Source: Anthocerotibacter panamensis C109 (GTDB lineage: Bacteria > Cyanobacteriota > Cyanobacteriia > Gloeobacterales > Anthocerotibacteraceae). Taken from it: DNA of 64,000 nt. The notes beneath the pieces were generated by a model. It saw only the letters and a program-made list of their open reading frames with translations, was not told the DNA's origin and searched no databases. Shown piece by piece: positions 1 through 8,352 of this stretch. The translations under genes and the position numbers were made by a program. The stretch's first letter is position 1, and each line of letters begins with the position of its first letter. The stretch spans positions 1,429,501 to 1,493,500 of the forward strand of contig NZ_CP062698.1 of assembly GCF_018389385.1 (NCBI RefSeq), read 5' to 3'.

Positions 1-167
1 AAACCCTCCAAACCGTCATTGCGGAAAATCCCCAGCAGGTCGCTCAATATAAAGAAGGCAAGCGGAAACTTTTGGGTTTCTTTGTCGGTCAAGCCATGAA
101 GAAAACCCAGGGTCGGGCGGACCCGCAACTGCTGAATCAATTGTTGAGCGATCTCTTGGACACCTGA
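1..167 (+). CDS. gatB: GatB C-terminal end (Asp/Glu-tRNA amidotransferase subunit B), 5'-partial
   Basis: The window opens inside a gene read in the frame that ends at TGA 165-167. The visible residues end with segments such as [20 protein letters not shown] and [12 protein letters not shown]. These match the C-terminal tRNA-binding (YqeY-like) tail of GatB, where the Gly-Lys...GFFVGQ.MK.T.G.A.P pattern is well conserved. GatB is part of GatCAB, which amidates Glu-tRNA(Gln) or Asp-tRNA(Asn) in the cytoplasm. Only about 54 residues are present; the rest lies upstream of the window. The stop is only 24 bases before the plastocyanin start. Confidence 0.88.
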   Translation, partial: TLQTVIAENPQQVAQYKEGKRKLLGFFVGQAMKKTQGRADPQLLNQLLSDLLDT

Positions 168-191
168 TCCCCAGAAGCGAGAGAAAATTCC

Positions 192-560
192 ATGCGTGGT
201 TTGACTGTACTCAGTGCTGTTGCTATCGGGGTGCTCTTCTTGGCACCCATGGTCCAAGCCAAAGAAGTTGTCGTCAGTATGGGCTCAGCCAGCGGGCGTC
301 TGATCTTTGAACCCAAGGAAGTAACGATTTCCAAGGGTGATACGGTGCGCTGGAAGTATGTGAAAGCGGGTCCGCACAATGTCGTCTTCGACCCCAAAAA
401 GGTCCCGGCAGGCATTGACGCAGTGGCTCTTTCCCACAAAAAGCTCATCAGCAAAGATGACCCGACCTATGTGACCAAGTTTGATAAGCCCGGTGAATAC
501 TACTATTTCTGCACTCCCCACAAGGGCGCAGGCATGGTTGGTGAAGTCACCGTCAAGTAA
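192..560 (+). CDS. petE: Plastocyanin, blue-copper electron carrier
   Basis: This 122-residue precursor has a signal peptide of about 23 residues ending VQA, followed by a type-1 copper cupredoxin domain. The copper ligands are all visible: His62 (in GPHNVVF), Cys107 (YYYFC), His110 (TPHKG) and Met115 (GAGM). In the thylakoid or periplasmic lumen it would carry electrons from cytochrome b6f (cytochrome f) to photosystem I or the terminal oxidase. Length and motif spacing are normal for a cyanobacterial plastocyanin. It follows gatB closely, and a strong terminator comes right after it. No clear separate promoter fits in the 24-base gap, so transcription may start inside gatB. The start has only a weak purine-rich site (GCGAGAG). 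Confidence 0.96.
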   Translation: MRGLTVLSAVAIGVLFLAPMVQAKEVVVSMGSASGRLIFEPKEVTISKGDTVRWKYVKAGPHNVVFDPKKVPAGIDAVALSHKKLISKDDPTYVTKFDKPGEYYYFCTPHKGAGMVGEVTVK

Positions 561-568
561 GTTTATGC

Positions 569-594
569 AAAAGCCCCGGAGGACCGGGGCTTTT
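569..594 (+). terminator. Rho-independent terminator after petE
   Basis: A perfect 11-base inverted repeat (AAAAGCCCCGG at 569-579 and CCGGGGCTTTT at 584-594) with a 4-base AGGA loop runs into a T-rich tail. It starts 8 bases after the plastocyanin stop and insulates petE from rpmB. Confidence 0.9.
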
Positions 595-648
595 GGGTTT
601 AAGGACAGCTTGTGGTACCATGGGCGGATGTCTATTTAAAGAACGACC

Positions 649-897
649 ATGTCTCGCCGCTGCACCATCACGGGTAAAAAAGCCAATAACGGCTACGCTG
701 TCTCCCACTCCCACCGTCGGACCAAGAAGCTTCAGCAACCCAACCTCCAGTACAAAAAGCTGTGGGACCCTGAACAAGGGTGCTTTGTGCGCCTCAAGGT
801 CTCCACTCAGACCCTCAGGACCATCCAGAAGAACGGTATCAACCAAGTAGCCCGCGAGTATGGCATCAATTTGGCTGAATACATCACAGTGGACTGA
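649..897 (+). CDS. rpmB: 50S ribosomal protein bL28
   Basis: This 82-residue basic protein starts [20 protein letters not shown], followed by SHRRTKKLQ. That is the bL28 signature, seen in chloroplast and cyanobacterial forms that keep a single Cys near the N-terminus. It is a structural part of the large ribosomal subunit. It stands alone between a terminator and the next gene, which is usual for cyanobacterial rpmB. Length and start are standard. Confidence 0.96.
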   Translation: MSRRCTITGKKANNGYAVSHSHRRTKKLQQPNLQYKKLWDPEQGCFVRLKVSTQTLRTIQKNGINQVAREYGINLAEYITVD

Positions 898-1017
898 GCA
901 GGGTCTTATACGCATCCATGACAGTCGCTAGCGGGGGGTCTTGTTGTATTAGCCCCCTCCCGCACGGGATAAGATAGGAGCAGGTGCCATTCGTTTGGCC
1001 TAAGAGGAGATCTGCTC

Positions 1018-1887
1018 GTGGTAGCGACAAAACCAGAGGGCTTCACCCGCGAGACCTTGGTCACTCCCGTGGGACGCCTGAACTATTATTGCAACGAGGG
1101 AGAATATTCCAAAACCCTGGTTTTTCTCCACGGCTTTGGAGGCGGTTCCTCGTCCTTTGAGTGGTCGTTGGTCTATCCCCACTTTGCCCAGGAATATCGG
1201 GTTTTGGCCCCGGATTTGCTGGGTTGGGGCTATTCAGAGCACTTGGCGCGGGACTATCAGCCCGAGGACTATCTCCATTCCATCCGTGCTTTTTTGGAGA
1301 AGACCTGTCCTCAACCTGCTATCGTCGTTGCCTCCAGCGTAGTTGCTGCTTGGATGGTGCGCCTCGCAGTCGAACATCCGCAACGCTTTGAACGGCTCGT
1401 CCTCCTCTGCCCCACCGGACTTGCGGATTTTGGACGGCCCTACTTTAATCCATTCTTCCAACTCGTCACCGCGATTCCCGGTCTAAACGGGCTGTTTTAC
1501 ACCCTAGGCATCGCCAATCGCGCCAATATTCGCAGCTTTCTCGAAAATGTCCTTTTCGCTGAATCCTCGCGGGTGACCGAGCAGATGGTCGAAGCCTACT
1601 ACACCGCTGCCACCCAACCCCAAGCTGAATACAGTGCTTTCTCTTTCCTCAAAGGGAATCTCTCGTTCGACTTGGCCCCCTGGATGCCCCGCCTCCAGAC
1701 TCCGACCGCTATCCTCTGGGGGGAGTCAGCCAACTTCGCCTCGCCCGCTCTAGGCCGTCGGTTGGCCCGTCTGAGCCCCCAAGTCAAAACCTTCGCAGTC
1801 GTCCCCGACAGCGGCACCACGCCCCAACTAGAACAACCGGAAGCGACAGCCCATCATATCCGCGAGGCTTTGTCCAAGTTGGTCTAG
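1018..1887 (+). CDS. Alpha/beta-fold hydrolase
   Basis: This 289-residue protein starts at GTG after AAGAGGAGA, a good ribosome-binding site. Residues 33-42 (TLVFLHGFGG) hold the HG oxyanion-hole motif, and the strand-loop around 64-72 (LAPDLLGWG) is typical of the fold. The nucleophile elbow is V-A-S-S-V (residues 104-108). Ser107 is the likely nucleophile, and the usual G-x-S-x-G glycines are replaced by Ala and Val, as in a set of cyanobacterial hydrolases. Substrate is unknown. No signal peptide is visible, so it is probably cytoplasmic. It stands alone on this strand. Confidence 0.85.
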   Translation: MVATKPEGFTRETLVTPVGRLNYYCNEGEYSKTLVFLHGFGGGSSSFEWSLVYPHFAQEYRVLAPDLLGWGYSEHLARDYQPEDYLHSIRAFLEKTCPQPAIVVASSVVAAWMVRLAVEHPQRFERLVLLCPTGLADFGRPYFNPFFQLVTAIPGLNGLFYTLGIANRANIRSFLENVLFAESSRVTEQMVEAYYTAATQPQAEYSAFSFLKGNLSFDLAPWMPRLQTPTAILWGESANFASPALGRRLARLSPQVKTFAVVPDSGTTPQLEQPEATAHHIREALSKLV

Positions 1888-1900
1888 AGGACCTGTCAGG

Positions 1901-2470
1901 TTATCTGCTCAACCCCTTGCGCATCAAAAGCTTATTGACTGGCTGCGCCGAGAGAAAAGGCCAAGTCCGCTCGACGCGCTCGACGCGATAACCAGCGGTA
2001 GTGTAGAGCTTGAGCGCCCCTGGGTTATCAGCCATGACATGCAGGTAGATCTGGTTTTGCTGCCAGCTTTGGGCGACGTGCTCGGCCTTGTGGAGGAGCA
2101 GGCGGGCGACACCTTGACGACGCCAGGATTGGGCAACAGCCAAGTTAGAGATATAAATGGGGTCGCGCGTGTTCTGGCCTAGCCACCACCAGTCACCAGG
2201 AATCGGGCGCTGGGCAATCTCAACCGTCCCAACACAAGCCTCCCCGACCACCGCGACCAAACAGGCATAGCTCTGGGCTGGACGCAGCAGACGGTTCTCG
2301 ATGTCCTGGACCATGCCCGCTCTGAGCCAGGGGTGTACCCAACGCAGCCAGCCCTGATTTTGGGGTGGATGAAAACCATCTGCCAGGATATAGGCCACGG
2401 CACGGGCGTCGAGACGCTCGGCCCATCGGACGCGGGCTTGAGCTTGGTTAGCGAGGGGCGGAGATTCCAC
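1901..2470 (-). CDS. GNAT-family N-acetyltransferase
   Basis: This 189-residue protein has a GCN5-related acetyltransferase core. Motif A is visible as YISNLAVAQSWRRQGVARLL (about residues 106-125), with the Q/R-x-x-G-x-G/A acetyl-CoA pyrophosphate loop as RRQGVA. Motif B follows as YLHVMADNPGALKLYTTAGY. The acceptor substrate cannot be predicted. It lies 3 bases downstream of the next gene on the same strand, so the two are probably co-transcribed with the small upstream gene at 3305-3580. Its stop is convergent with the hydrolase stop at 1887. Confidence 0.85.
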   Translation of the reverse strand: MESPPLANQAQARVRWAERLDARAVAYILADGFHPPQNQGWLRWVHPWLRAGMVQDIENRLLRPAQSYACLVAVVGEACVGTVEIAQRPIPGDWWWLGQNTRDPIYISNLAVAQSWRRQGVARLLLHKAEHVAQSWQQNQIYLHVMADNPGALKLYTTAGYRVERVERTWPFLSAQPVNKLLMRKGLSR

Positions 2471-2473
2471 AGG

Positions 2474-3199
2474 TCAGCCCGGTAGGGTGATTTTGCTGAC
2501 CAGGACCATCGACTGCATCCCCTGAAGGACCGCCAGTTCCCCAAAAACCTCTCCAAGACGACCGTGCGCCTCATCGCTCAAACTTTCCTCCAGCTCCTTG
2601 AGCATCCCTAGGACAAGGCGGCTCTGCTGTTCGATTTCCGCCGCTTCGATTACCCCGTCAGCCATCGCCTCTTGCCAGGAGGTCATGCGCTCAAAGAAGC
2701 GGGTCGAGTAGACCTCGCCGGTGGCTGGGTCGAACCAGTCGGTGGGCAAGGGGTCGCCCGTCATAGCTGCAACCGGTGAGATAACCCGCTCCGTAGCGGT
2801 AGGCAGGCTCCCTTCGATGGCCTCCCAGACCTTTTTATCGAGTTGCGCCTGCTGCCAAGTACCCCAAGCTGCCGTAAAAACCAAGGGCAACAGGGGTGGA
2901 ATCAAAAACATCACCCCTAAACCCCCCAAACCCGCCACCAGAATTTTATCCACCCAAGCCCCTGCCCCCACCCGTACTTCTATCTGCTCGACGCTCAAAG
3001 TCCGCACCTCGACCGTGAGGGCGGCTGCCACCCCAAGCACAGAGCGCCAGAGGTCATCCTGGTAAGCCTGCACCAAAAAGCGTTCCGGGCCAATGCGGAC
3101 AAACTGGGTCTCATAGTCGTGACCCAGAAACCAGTCGCGGAGGACATCAGCCAGAACGTCGGGCTGAATGCCGGGAGATTGGTAAATACGCGATTGCAT
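2474..3199 (-). CDS. Conserved hypothetical membrane-associated protein
   Basis: I do not recognise the 241-residue product. The N-terminal ~85 residues are soluble and mixed alpha/beta. A strongly hydrophobic stretch follows at about residues 86-112 (LVAGLGGLGVMFLIPPLLPL), one or two membrane segments rich in Gly and Pro. The C-terminal ~75 residues are helical. That tail resembles the whole of the small neighbouring protein at 3305-3580: FFERMTSWQEAMADGVIEA here versus YLQRMSSWQQAIADGKITA there, and ELAVLQGMQSM versus EMAVLQAMQTT. The two genes are adjacent on the same strand, suggesting duplication of one domain with gain or loss of the membrane part. Confidence 0.7.
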   Translation of the reverse strand: MQSRIYQSPGIQPDVLADVLRDWFLGHDYETQFVRIGPERFLVQAYQDDLWRSVLGVAAALTVEVRTLSVEQIEVRVGAGAWVDKILVAGLGGLGVMFLIPPLLPLVFTAAWGTWQQAQLDKKVWEAIEGSLPTATERVISPVAAMTGDPLPTDWFDPATGEVYSTRFFERMTSWQEAMADGVIEAAEIEQQSRLVLGMLKELEESLSDEAHGRLGEVFGELAVLQGMQSMVLVSKITLPG

Positions 3200-3304
3200 A
3201 AGGACTGGCTCAAGGGATAGGTGGGTGCGTTCAGGTACATATCTTAAGCCATCTATCTGCTTAACACAGGCAAGCCAGAAGAGCTGTATTGACCTACACG
3301 GTAC

Positions 3305-3580
3305 TCACAGCCGCAGGGTACTGGTCAGGGCAGTGGTCTGCATAGCCTGGAGGACAGCCATTTCATAGAGGATGCGCGTGAGCTGGCTTTTTTGGGGGTC
3401 TGTGAGTAGGGGTTGGACCGACTTTAGTAAATCGACGACCTTTTCGGCCTGTAGGCGAATTTCTTCCGCCGTAATCTTGCCATCAGCAATCGCCTGCTGC
3501 CACGAGCTCATCCGTTGCAAATAGGCTACCAACTGCAACTGCTCAGTGGTCTCACCAAACCAGGGTTTACGCTTTTGCAC
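3305..3580 (-). CDS. Small helical protein, paralogue of the C-terminal domain of the next gene
   Basis: This 91-residue protein is predicted all-alpha and has no signal peptide or membrane segment. From about residue 20 it aligns with the last ~70 residues of the protein at 2474-3199. Shared are the R-M-S/T-S-W-Q-x-A-x-A-D-G start, a run of acidic helix, and the closing MAVLQ.MQ segment. No function is known to me. It is probably the first gene of a three-gene unit running toward 1901. Confidence 0.6.
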   Translation of the reverse strand: MQKRKPWFGETTEQLQLVAYLQRMSSWQQAIADGKITAEEIRLQAEKVVDLLKSVQPLLTDPQKSQLTRILYEMAVLQAMQTTALTSTLRL

Positions 3581-3712
3581 GACACCAGTACAGACCCACT
3601 GGCCCCATTTTACCCCTAAGCTTGCTGCCCTTTACGCCCGAGCGCGGACGTGGAGGCATGACGACTGGGCAAAAATGGATTACCTTAAGCTATAGGGCAG
3701 CAGGTATAAACC

Positions 3713-3916
3713 ATGACAACCACTCTTCACAAACCTCTGGACTCCTGGACGCTTGAAGATGTCACGGTTCTGGCCGAACGGCTGGAGCGCGACCAGTACC
3801 CCAACGTCACAGACGCTTTGGAGGACTGGCACTTACTCAAAGCCCTCCAATATGCCCGCCCGGAATTGGTGGCTCCCTATAGCCATCTCTTAGAATTGGA
3901 GACCGACGAGGACTAA
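3713..3916 (+). CDS. Small conserved cyanobacterial protein, probably DUF2555 family
   Basis: This 67-residue acidic protein contains W-T-L-E-D-V, then AERLERD.YPNVTDALEDWHLLKAL, and ends with HLLELETDED. From memory this pattern (RLE.D.Y....L.DWHLL.A....PELV.PY..LLD.E) is that of the DUF2555 family, found in cyanobacteria and plastids and of unknown function. The family name is recollection, not a search. It is convergent with the SipA-like gene, whose stop is 3 bases away. Confidence 0.72.
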   Translation: MTTTLHKPLDSWTLEDVTVLAERLERDQYPNVTDALEDWHLLKALQYARPELVAPYSHLLELETDED

Positions 3917-3918
3917 CG

Positions 3919-4131
3919 TCACAGCTCACTCAGGTACTGCCCCTCCAGGAGGTAAGCTCCCCCGGAGAAGCGCACGGCCCAGTAGCCACCCGGTTTGCGG
4001 TCTAGGACAATGCCCTGCTCTCCCACCGCCAAAACAGAAGGGGGGCGCAGCATCGGCATCGTCTCGGCGGTTTTCACATAGGGCGGGAGTTTGGTTAGCT
4101 GAACGGTTTGACCGATGGCGAATTCATCCAT
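3919..4131 (-). CDS. sipA: SipA-like regulatory protein (DUF3148)
   Basis: This 70-residue protein has the features FAIGQTVQLTKLPPYVKTAE, MPMLRPPSVLAVGEQGIV and GGYWAVRFSGGAYLL. They match the DUF3148 family, a small SH3-like barrel. In Synechococcus its member SipA binds the histidine kinase NblS and stimulates its autophosphorylation. It is also annotated as an NAD(P)H-dehydrogenase assembly-family protein. Length and motifs are full. Its role here would be light and stress signalling through the NblS pathway; no nblS is present in the window. Confidence 0.82.
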   Translation of the reverse strand: MDEFAIGQTVQLTKLPPYVKTAETMPMLRPPSVLAVGEQGIVLDRKPGGYWAVRFSGGAYLLEGQYLSEL

Positions 4132-4170
4132 GGATTATGGTCAAAAAACACTACTTTTAGCCTACACGGT

Positions 4171-4229
4171 CTGCTTGTGCACGGTTCGCTAGCACCCAAA
4201 ACCAGGGCTAGGCCGTGCACGAAAAGCAG
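4171..4229. repeat. Imperfect inverted repeat between sipA and hemE
   Basis: The arm CTGCTT-GTGCACGG-TT-CGCTAGC (4171-4193) can pair with GGCTAGG-CCGTGCAC-GAA-AAGCAG (4206-4229) through three blocks of 6, 8 and 5 bases separated by small bulges. It lies in a 207-base gap between divergent genes. No T-run follows either arm, so it is not a normal terminator. It could be an RNA fold in the hemE leader or a mobile palindromic element. Confidence 0.5.
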
Positions 4230-4338
4230 TCAGGTTGTAGTCCTCGATGCTGGTGCGATGAGACGCTCTTGCCCTAAACGCTTCAGCCTGACCCCCAGTC
4301 TCCCCTAAGATAGATCCAGAACCTCAAGGAAGACGTCG

Positions 4339-5376
4339 GTGGTCAATGACCGTCTTGTAAAAGCAGCCCACCAACAACCCGTGGACCGCCCCCCTGTCTG
4401 GATGATGCGTCAGGCGGGTCGCTATATGAAAAGTTACCGGGAGTTGCGTGAAAAATACTCCTTCCGGGAGCGCAGTGAGATCCCCGAGTTAGCCGTGGAG
4501 ATCTCCCTCCAACCCTTCCGCGCTTTTGGGCCGGATGGGGTGATCATGTTCTCTGATATTCTGACGCCCCTGCCGGGTTTGGGTATCAACTTCGACATCG
4601 TCGAGAGCCGGGGGCCACTCATGGAGACCCCGATTCGCACCCAAGGACAGGTGGATAAGCTCACGCCTCTGGAGCCCGACACAGCGGTGCCTTTTGTGCG
4701 GGAGATCCTGACTACGCTACGCCGGGAAGTGAAGGGTCAAGCTACCGTTTTGGGCTTTGTAGGGGCTCCGTGGACCCTTGCTTCCTACGCCATTGAGGGC
4801 AAGACCTCCAAGGACTACGCCATTGTCAAAAAGATGGCTTTCAGTGAACCCCAGTTGATGCACAGTTTCCTACAGAAGCTCGCCGCTGCCGTCAGCCGCT
4901 ACATGGTCTATCAGATCGACTGCGGAGCCGAGGCAGTACAGATGTTCGACAGTTGGGCGGGACAGCTCTCTCCTTGGGCTTTTAAGGAATTCGCCCTGCC
5001 CTACCAGCAGAAGATCTTTCAAGCGGTCCGCGCCGCGCGTCCGGGGGTGCCCCTTATCCTCTATATCAACGGTTCGGCGGGTATCTTGGAGCTGATGGCC
5101 CAAGCCGGGGCGGATGTGATCAGTGTCGATTGGACCGTGACGATGGCTGAAGCCCGTCGCCGACTCGGTCCTCAGCTTGCTGTCCAAGGCAACCTCGACC
5201 CTTGTCTGCTCTTTGGCCCCCAGACGCTCATCCGCGAAAAAATCCTGGAGATCATCGCCGAAGCAGGTCCCACCGGTCACATCATGAACCTCGGTCACGG
5301 TATCCTCCCCACCACACCTGAAGAGAACGCACGCTTCTTTTTTGAGTGTGTTAAGTCGCTGAGTGCCCCTGGTTAG
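4339..5376 (+). CDS. hemE: Uroporphyrinogen decarboxylase
   Basis: This 345-residue protein starts at GTG, with AAGGA 7 bases upstream. It carries the two URO-D signatures: [12 protein letters not shown] near residue 19, with substrate-binding Arg, and [16 protein letters not shown] near residue 138. The catalytic Asp lies in [10 protein letters not shown], and the C-terminal NLGHGILP segment is present. It converts uroporphyrinogen III to coproporphyrinogen III, the last step shared by heme and chlorophyll synthesis. Length is normal. The gene is followed by gmk after 37 bases. Confidence 0.97.
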   Translation: MVNDRLVKAAHQQPVDRPPVWMMRQAGRYMKSYRELREKYSFRERSEIPELAVEISLQPFRAFGPDGVIMFSDILTPLPGLGINFDIVESRGPLMETPIRTQGQVDKLTPLEPDTAVPFVREILTTLRREVKGQATVLGFVGAPWTLASYAIEGKTSKDYAIVKKMAFSEPQLMHSFLQKLAAAVSRYMVYQIDCGAEAVQMFDSWAGQLSPWAFKEFALPYQQKIFQAVRAARPGVPLILYINGSAGILELMAQAGADVISVDWTVTMAEARRRLGPQLAVQGNLDPCLLFGPQTLIREKILEIIAEAGPTGHIMNLGHGILPTTPEENARFFFECVKSLSAPG

Positions 5377-5413
5377 TGCTTGTGGGTGCCTTGCCATAAC
5401 GTAGGATGGGTCT

Positions 5414-5971
5414 ATGGACAAGACAGGCCGCCTGATCGTACTGACCGGCCCGAGTGGTGTGGGCAAAGGAACGTTGGTGAGCCTATTGCGCCAACACCAC
5501 CCGGACTTGTTTCTATCGATTTCAGCCACAACCCGTAGCCCGCGCCCCGGCGAGGTGAATGGGGTGCACTACTATTTCCTTACCCGCGAAGCCTTCGGTC
5601 GGCTCATCGACGAGGGGAAGCTCCTGGAATGGGCCCAATATCTGGACAACTATTACGGCACCCCCAGCCAGCCTGTATTGGAGCACCTCGCCCAAGGGTC
5701 CGATGTCCTCTTGGAAATCGAAGTCCAGGGCGCCCGTCAGGTACTCCAGAACTTCCCTCAGGCACTCTCGATTTTCATCCTACCCCCTGACCTTGACACG
5801 CTGCGGACCCGCCTCGCCAAACGCCGTACCGAGTCTCCAGAAGCGATGGAGAAACGCCTCACCCGTGCTGAGACTGAAATAGCCCACAGCCTGGAGTTTA
5901 GCTATCAGGTCGTGAATGACCAACTAAACCGGTGCCTGGAGCAGTTAGAATCAATGCTGTACCCTGGATAA
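5414..5971 (+). CDS. gmk: Guanylate kinase
   Basis: This 185-residue protein has the P-loop GPSGVGKG (residues 12-19), the GMP-binding S-A-T-T-R-S-P-R-P-G-E segment followed by GVHYYFLTREAF, and the lid region. It phosphorylates GMP to GDP with ATP. It begins a tight unit with rpoZ (6-base gap) and coaBC (overlap), an arrangement also common in other bacteria (gmk-rpoZ-coaBC). Length is usual, without extensions. Confidence 0.96.
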   Translation: MDKTGRLIVLTGPSGVGKGTLVSLLRQHHPDLFLSISATTRSPRPGEVNGVHYYFLTREAFGRLIDEGKLLEWAQYLDNYYGTPSQPVLEHLAQGSDVLLEIEVQGARQVLQNFPQALSIFILPPDLDTLRTRLAKRRTESPEAMEKRLTRAETEIAHSLEFSYQVVNDQLNRCLEQLESMLYPG

Positions 5972-5977
5972 AACGTT

Positions 5978-6214
5978 ATGGCCCAAATCAGCATTTTACC
6001 GTTGGACTCTCCCGAACTCATGAAGCGTACGGAGACCGTCATCACTTCGGCGGAGAACCGCTACCGGATCACGGTACAGATTGCCCAACGGGCCAAACGC
6101 AGCCACTACGACCCCAACCGCGAAGAAGAGGAAGATGGACGGATCAAGCCAGTAATTCGGGCAATCTACGAGATGTCTGAAGAGCTCCTAGAACCGGAAA
6201 TCATTGCCGACTAG
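5978..6214 (+). CDS. rpoZ: RNA polymerase omega subunit
   Basis: This 78-residue protein contains the omega core NRYRITVQIAQRAKR followed by an acidic linker (EEEED) and the helix IKPVIRAIYEMSEELLEPEI, as in cyanobacterial omega. It helps assemble and stabilise the beta' subunit and, in cyanobacteria, favours binding of the primary sigma factor. It is translated next to gmk and overlaps the start of coaBC by 11 bases. Confidence 0.93.
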   Translation: MAQISILPLDSPELMKRTETVITSAENRYRITVQIAQRAKRSHYDPNREEEEDGRIKPVIRAIYEMSEELLEPEIIAD

Positions 6215-7412
6215 AGCCCTCACTGGCCCGCTTTTAGTCGGCATCGGCGGGGGCATCGCTGCCTATAAAGTCTGTGGCCTCGTCTCCGCTTGGGCCAAGA
6301 AAGATGCGCCTGTGCGGGCAGTGCTGACCGCCAGTGCCGAGCGATTTATCACTCCTCTGACTCTTGCGACTCTAGCCCGCCACCCAGCCTACACCGATGC
6401 CGACTTCTGGGAGCCCAAATGGGACCGCCCCCTGCACATCCTACTCGGGGAATGGGCGGGGGTAATTGTACTGGCTCCTCTGACAGCCCAGATGTTGGGT
6501 CAACTCGCCCATGGGCTAGCAGACAATCTGCTCACCAATATCCTGCTTGCCTCTTGTGCCCCGGTGCTCCTTGCTCCAGCGATGAATACGGCGATGTGGG
6601 AACAAAAAAGCGTTCAGCGCAACCTGAGTCTGCTGCTGGAAGACTCGCGCTATCATCTGCTGCCCCCCACCAGCGGGCGGCTCGCCTGTGACACGGTTGG
6701 GGCAGGGCGGATGGCTGAGCCCGAGGAACTAGAGCACTATGCCCAGTCGCTCTTTTGGACCCAGGGGCAGCGCGATCTCGTGGGCAAACGAGTCTTGGTG
6801 ACCGGCGGCGGCACACGAGAGCACTTAGACCCGGTCCGCTTCCTAGGAAATCCTGCGACGGGGCGCATGGCTCTGGCTTTAGCGCAGGCGGCTTTTCACC
6901 GGGGGGCCGAGGTGACTGTGATCCATGGTCCGCGCTCAGCCCCGGTTCCCGAATACCTCACCAGCTATCTAGCGACCTCAGCGCAAGACATGGCTCGCCT
7001 GTTGGAGGTCCACTTCCCGCCGTGCGACCTCCTGCTGATGAATGCGGCGGTGGCTGATGTACGCCCACAGTCCAACCATCCTCAAAAACTCCCCAAGGCC
7101 AAGCTACCTGCTTCTCTACCGCTGGAGCCCATCCCGGATCTGCTGGCCCATCTCGCGCGCCACCGCCGTCCCGGACAGGTCGTGGTTGGTTTCGCGGCCC
7201 AGACTGGAGATATTCTTACCCCTGCTTGGGAAAAACTCCACGCCAAGGGCCTCGATGCGCTTTTTGCCAACCCCCTTGATGAACCAGGGAGCGGTTTCTC
7301 AGGACCCACCAACCAGGGCTGGCTGCTGCTACGAAATGGCACCGCCCAGGAATTTCCCAATGCCCCCAAACTGGCTATTGCCCACGGGATTTTGGATGCG
7401 CTGAAGGGATAA
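6204..7412 (+). CDS. coaBC: Bifunctional phosphopantothenoylcysteine decarboxylase/synthetase
   Basis: This 402-residue fusion has an N-terminal CoaC flavoprotein domain. Catalytic His78 is in PLHILLGEWA, Asn128 in APAMNTAMW, and Cys162 in the ACDTVGAGRMAE flap. The C-terminal CoaB domain starts near residue 195 (KRVLVTGGGTREHLDPVR) and has the NAAVAD segment. It makes 4'-phosphopantetheine from phosphopantothenate and cysteine for CoA synthesis. The only suitable start is TTG at 6204, inside the last codons of rpoZ, implying translational coupling. The start assignment is less certain than the function. Confidence 0.93.
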   Translation: MPTRALTGPLLVGIGGGIAAYKVCGLVSAWAKKDAPVRAVLTASAERFITPLTLATLARHPAYTDADFWEPKWDRPLHILLGEWAGVIVLAPLTAQMLGQLAHGLADNLLTNILLASCAPVLLAPAMNTAMWEQKSVQRNLSLLLEDSRYHLLPPTSGRLACDTVGAGRMAEPEELEHYAQSLFWTQGQRDLVGKRVLVTGGGTREHLDPVRFLGNPATGRMALALAQAAFHRGAEVTVIHGPRSAPVPEYLTSYLATSAQDMARLLEVHFPPCDLLLMNAAVADVRPQSNHPQKLPKAKLPASLPLEPIPDLLAHLARHRRPGQVVVGFAAQTGDILTPAWEKLHAKGLDALFANPLDEPGSGFSGPTNQGWLLLRNGTAQEFPNAPKLAIAHGILDALKG

Positions 7413-7515
7413 ATGGCGGGTAAAACCTTCATCGCTCGCCCAGCTAAACGCCTTAAATTGGACTGGACAACGCCTCAAAACGGGCAATCTAGAAATAGCC
7501 CCTCAGGATTTCTCC

Positions 7516-8352
7516 ATGGCCCCTCGGTTGTTCCAGCACGCGCCATCCTTCGTCCTCGTCCTGTTGGTCCTCACCGGTTGCGGGGTGAAGCGCGACTTAT
7601 ATCTGGAGAAAAAAGAGCAGGTCAAACAACTGAAGCAGGAAAACCTCGCCCTCAAGCAGGAAAATCTGCAAATTCGTCGAAAATTGAGCGCTCCTTTAGT
7701 CCCCGGTGCTCTGCCAGCCCAAACCAGCTTTAGCGATGTGAGCGGGGTACCCCAGGAACCTTTGATCAGCGCGCTTGCCCGCCTCCAAGCGCTCCCGGTC
7801 GAGGCAGAAACCCTTCAGCCCAACAGCTTAATTACCCGAAGTGAATATTTGATTTGGCTCTTTCAGAGCAATAATGCGCTCTTTTTTGACAAACCCCAGC
7901 GCCAGTTACGGCCTATAAGCGCTGAGGCTGTGGCCTTTAGCGACCTGCCCAAAACCCATCCAGCCTTCAGTTTTGTGCAGGCTTTTGCCCCCTTTTTGCC
8001 GCTAGCGGACGGGACGGGACGTCTGCGCCCGGACGAGCCTTTGACCCGCGAAGAACTCTTGGCCTACAAGTCAAGACTAGACTGGGGTGAAAGTGCCGTT
8101 ATGACGCCCGAAGACGTTGCTCAGGTCTGGCAGTTTAGTGACAGTGACAGCATCAATCCTGCCTACTGCGGGGCCATTATCAAGGATCAAAATGCTGAGA
8201 GCAATCTGCGTCGGGTCTGGGGCGGCACCACCCGCCTCGAACCGCGCCAACCGGTCACCCGTGCCGAGGCCGCAGCCAGCTTATGGCGGATTGGTTCTGA
8301 GTCCGAGGGACGTTCTGCCCCCGAAGCCCTGAAGTTGCGGGGACTCCCGTGA
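7516..8352 (+). CDS. Predicted lipoprotein with coiled coil and SLH-like domains
   Basis: This 278-residue protein starts with a hydrophobic signal and a lipobox LTGC (Cys22), so it should be lipid-anchored. A short coiled coil (about residues 29-58, KKEQVKQLKQENLALKQEN) follows. Two to three divergent SLH-like repeats come next (TSFSDVSGVPQEPLISALAR, AFSDLPKTHPAFSFVQAF, and RLEPRQPVTRAEAAASLWRI near the end). SLH modules in cyanobacteria tie the outer membrane to peptidoglycan-linked polysaccharide, so a structural envelope role is likely. Its stop overlaps the next start (GTGA). Confidence 0.78.
   Translation: MAPRLFQHAPSFVLVLLVLTGCGVKRDLYLEKKEQVKQLKQENLALKQENLQIRRKLSAPLVPGALPAQTSFSDVSGVPQEPLISALARLQALPVEAETLQPNSLITRSEYLIWLFQSNNALFFDKPQRQLRPISAEAVAFSDLPKTHPAFSFVQAFAPFLPLADGTGRLRPDEPLTREELLAYKSRLDWGESAVMTPEDVAQVWQFSDSDSINPAYCGAIIKDQNAESNLRRVWGGTTRLEPRQPVTRAEAAASLWRIGSESEGRSAPEALKLRGLP

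Noticed and set aside
4870-5529. 219-codon open frame antisense to hemE and gmk
   Set aside because: It spans the ends of two clear genes on the plus strand. It is a shadow frame of their codon bias.
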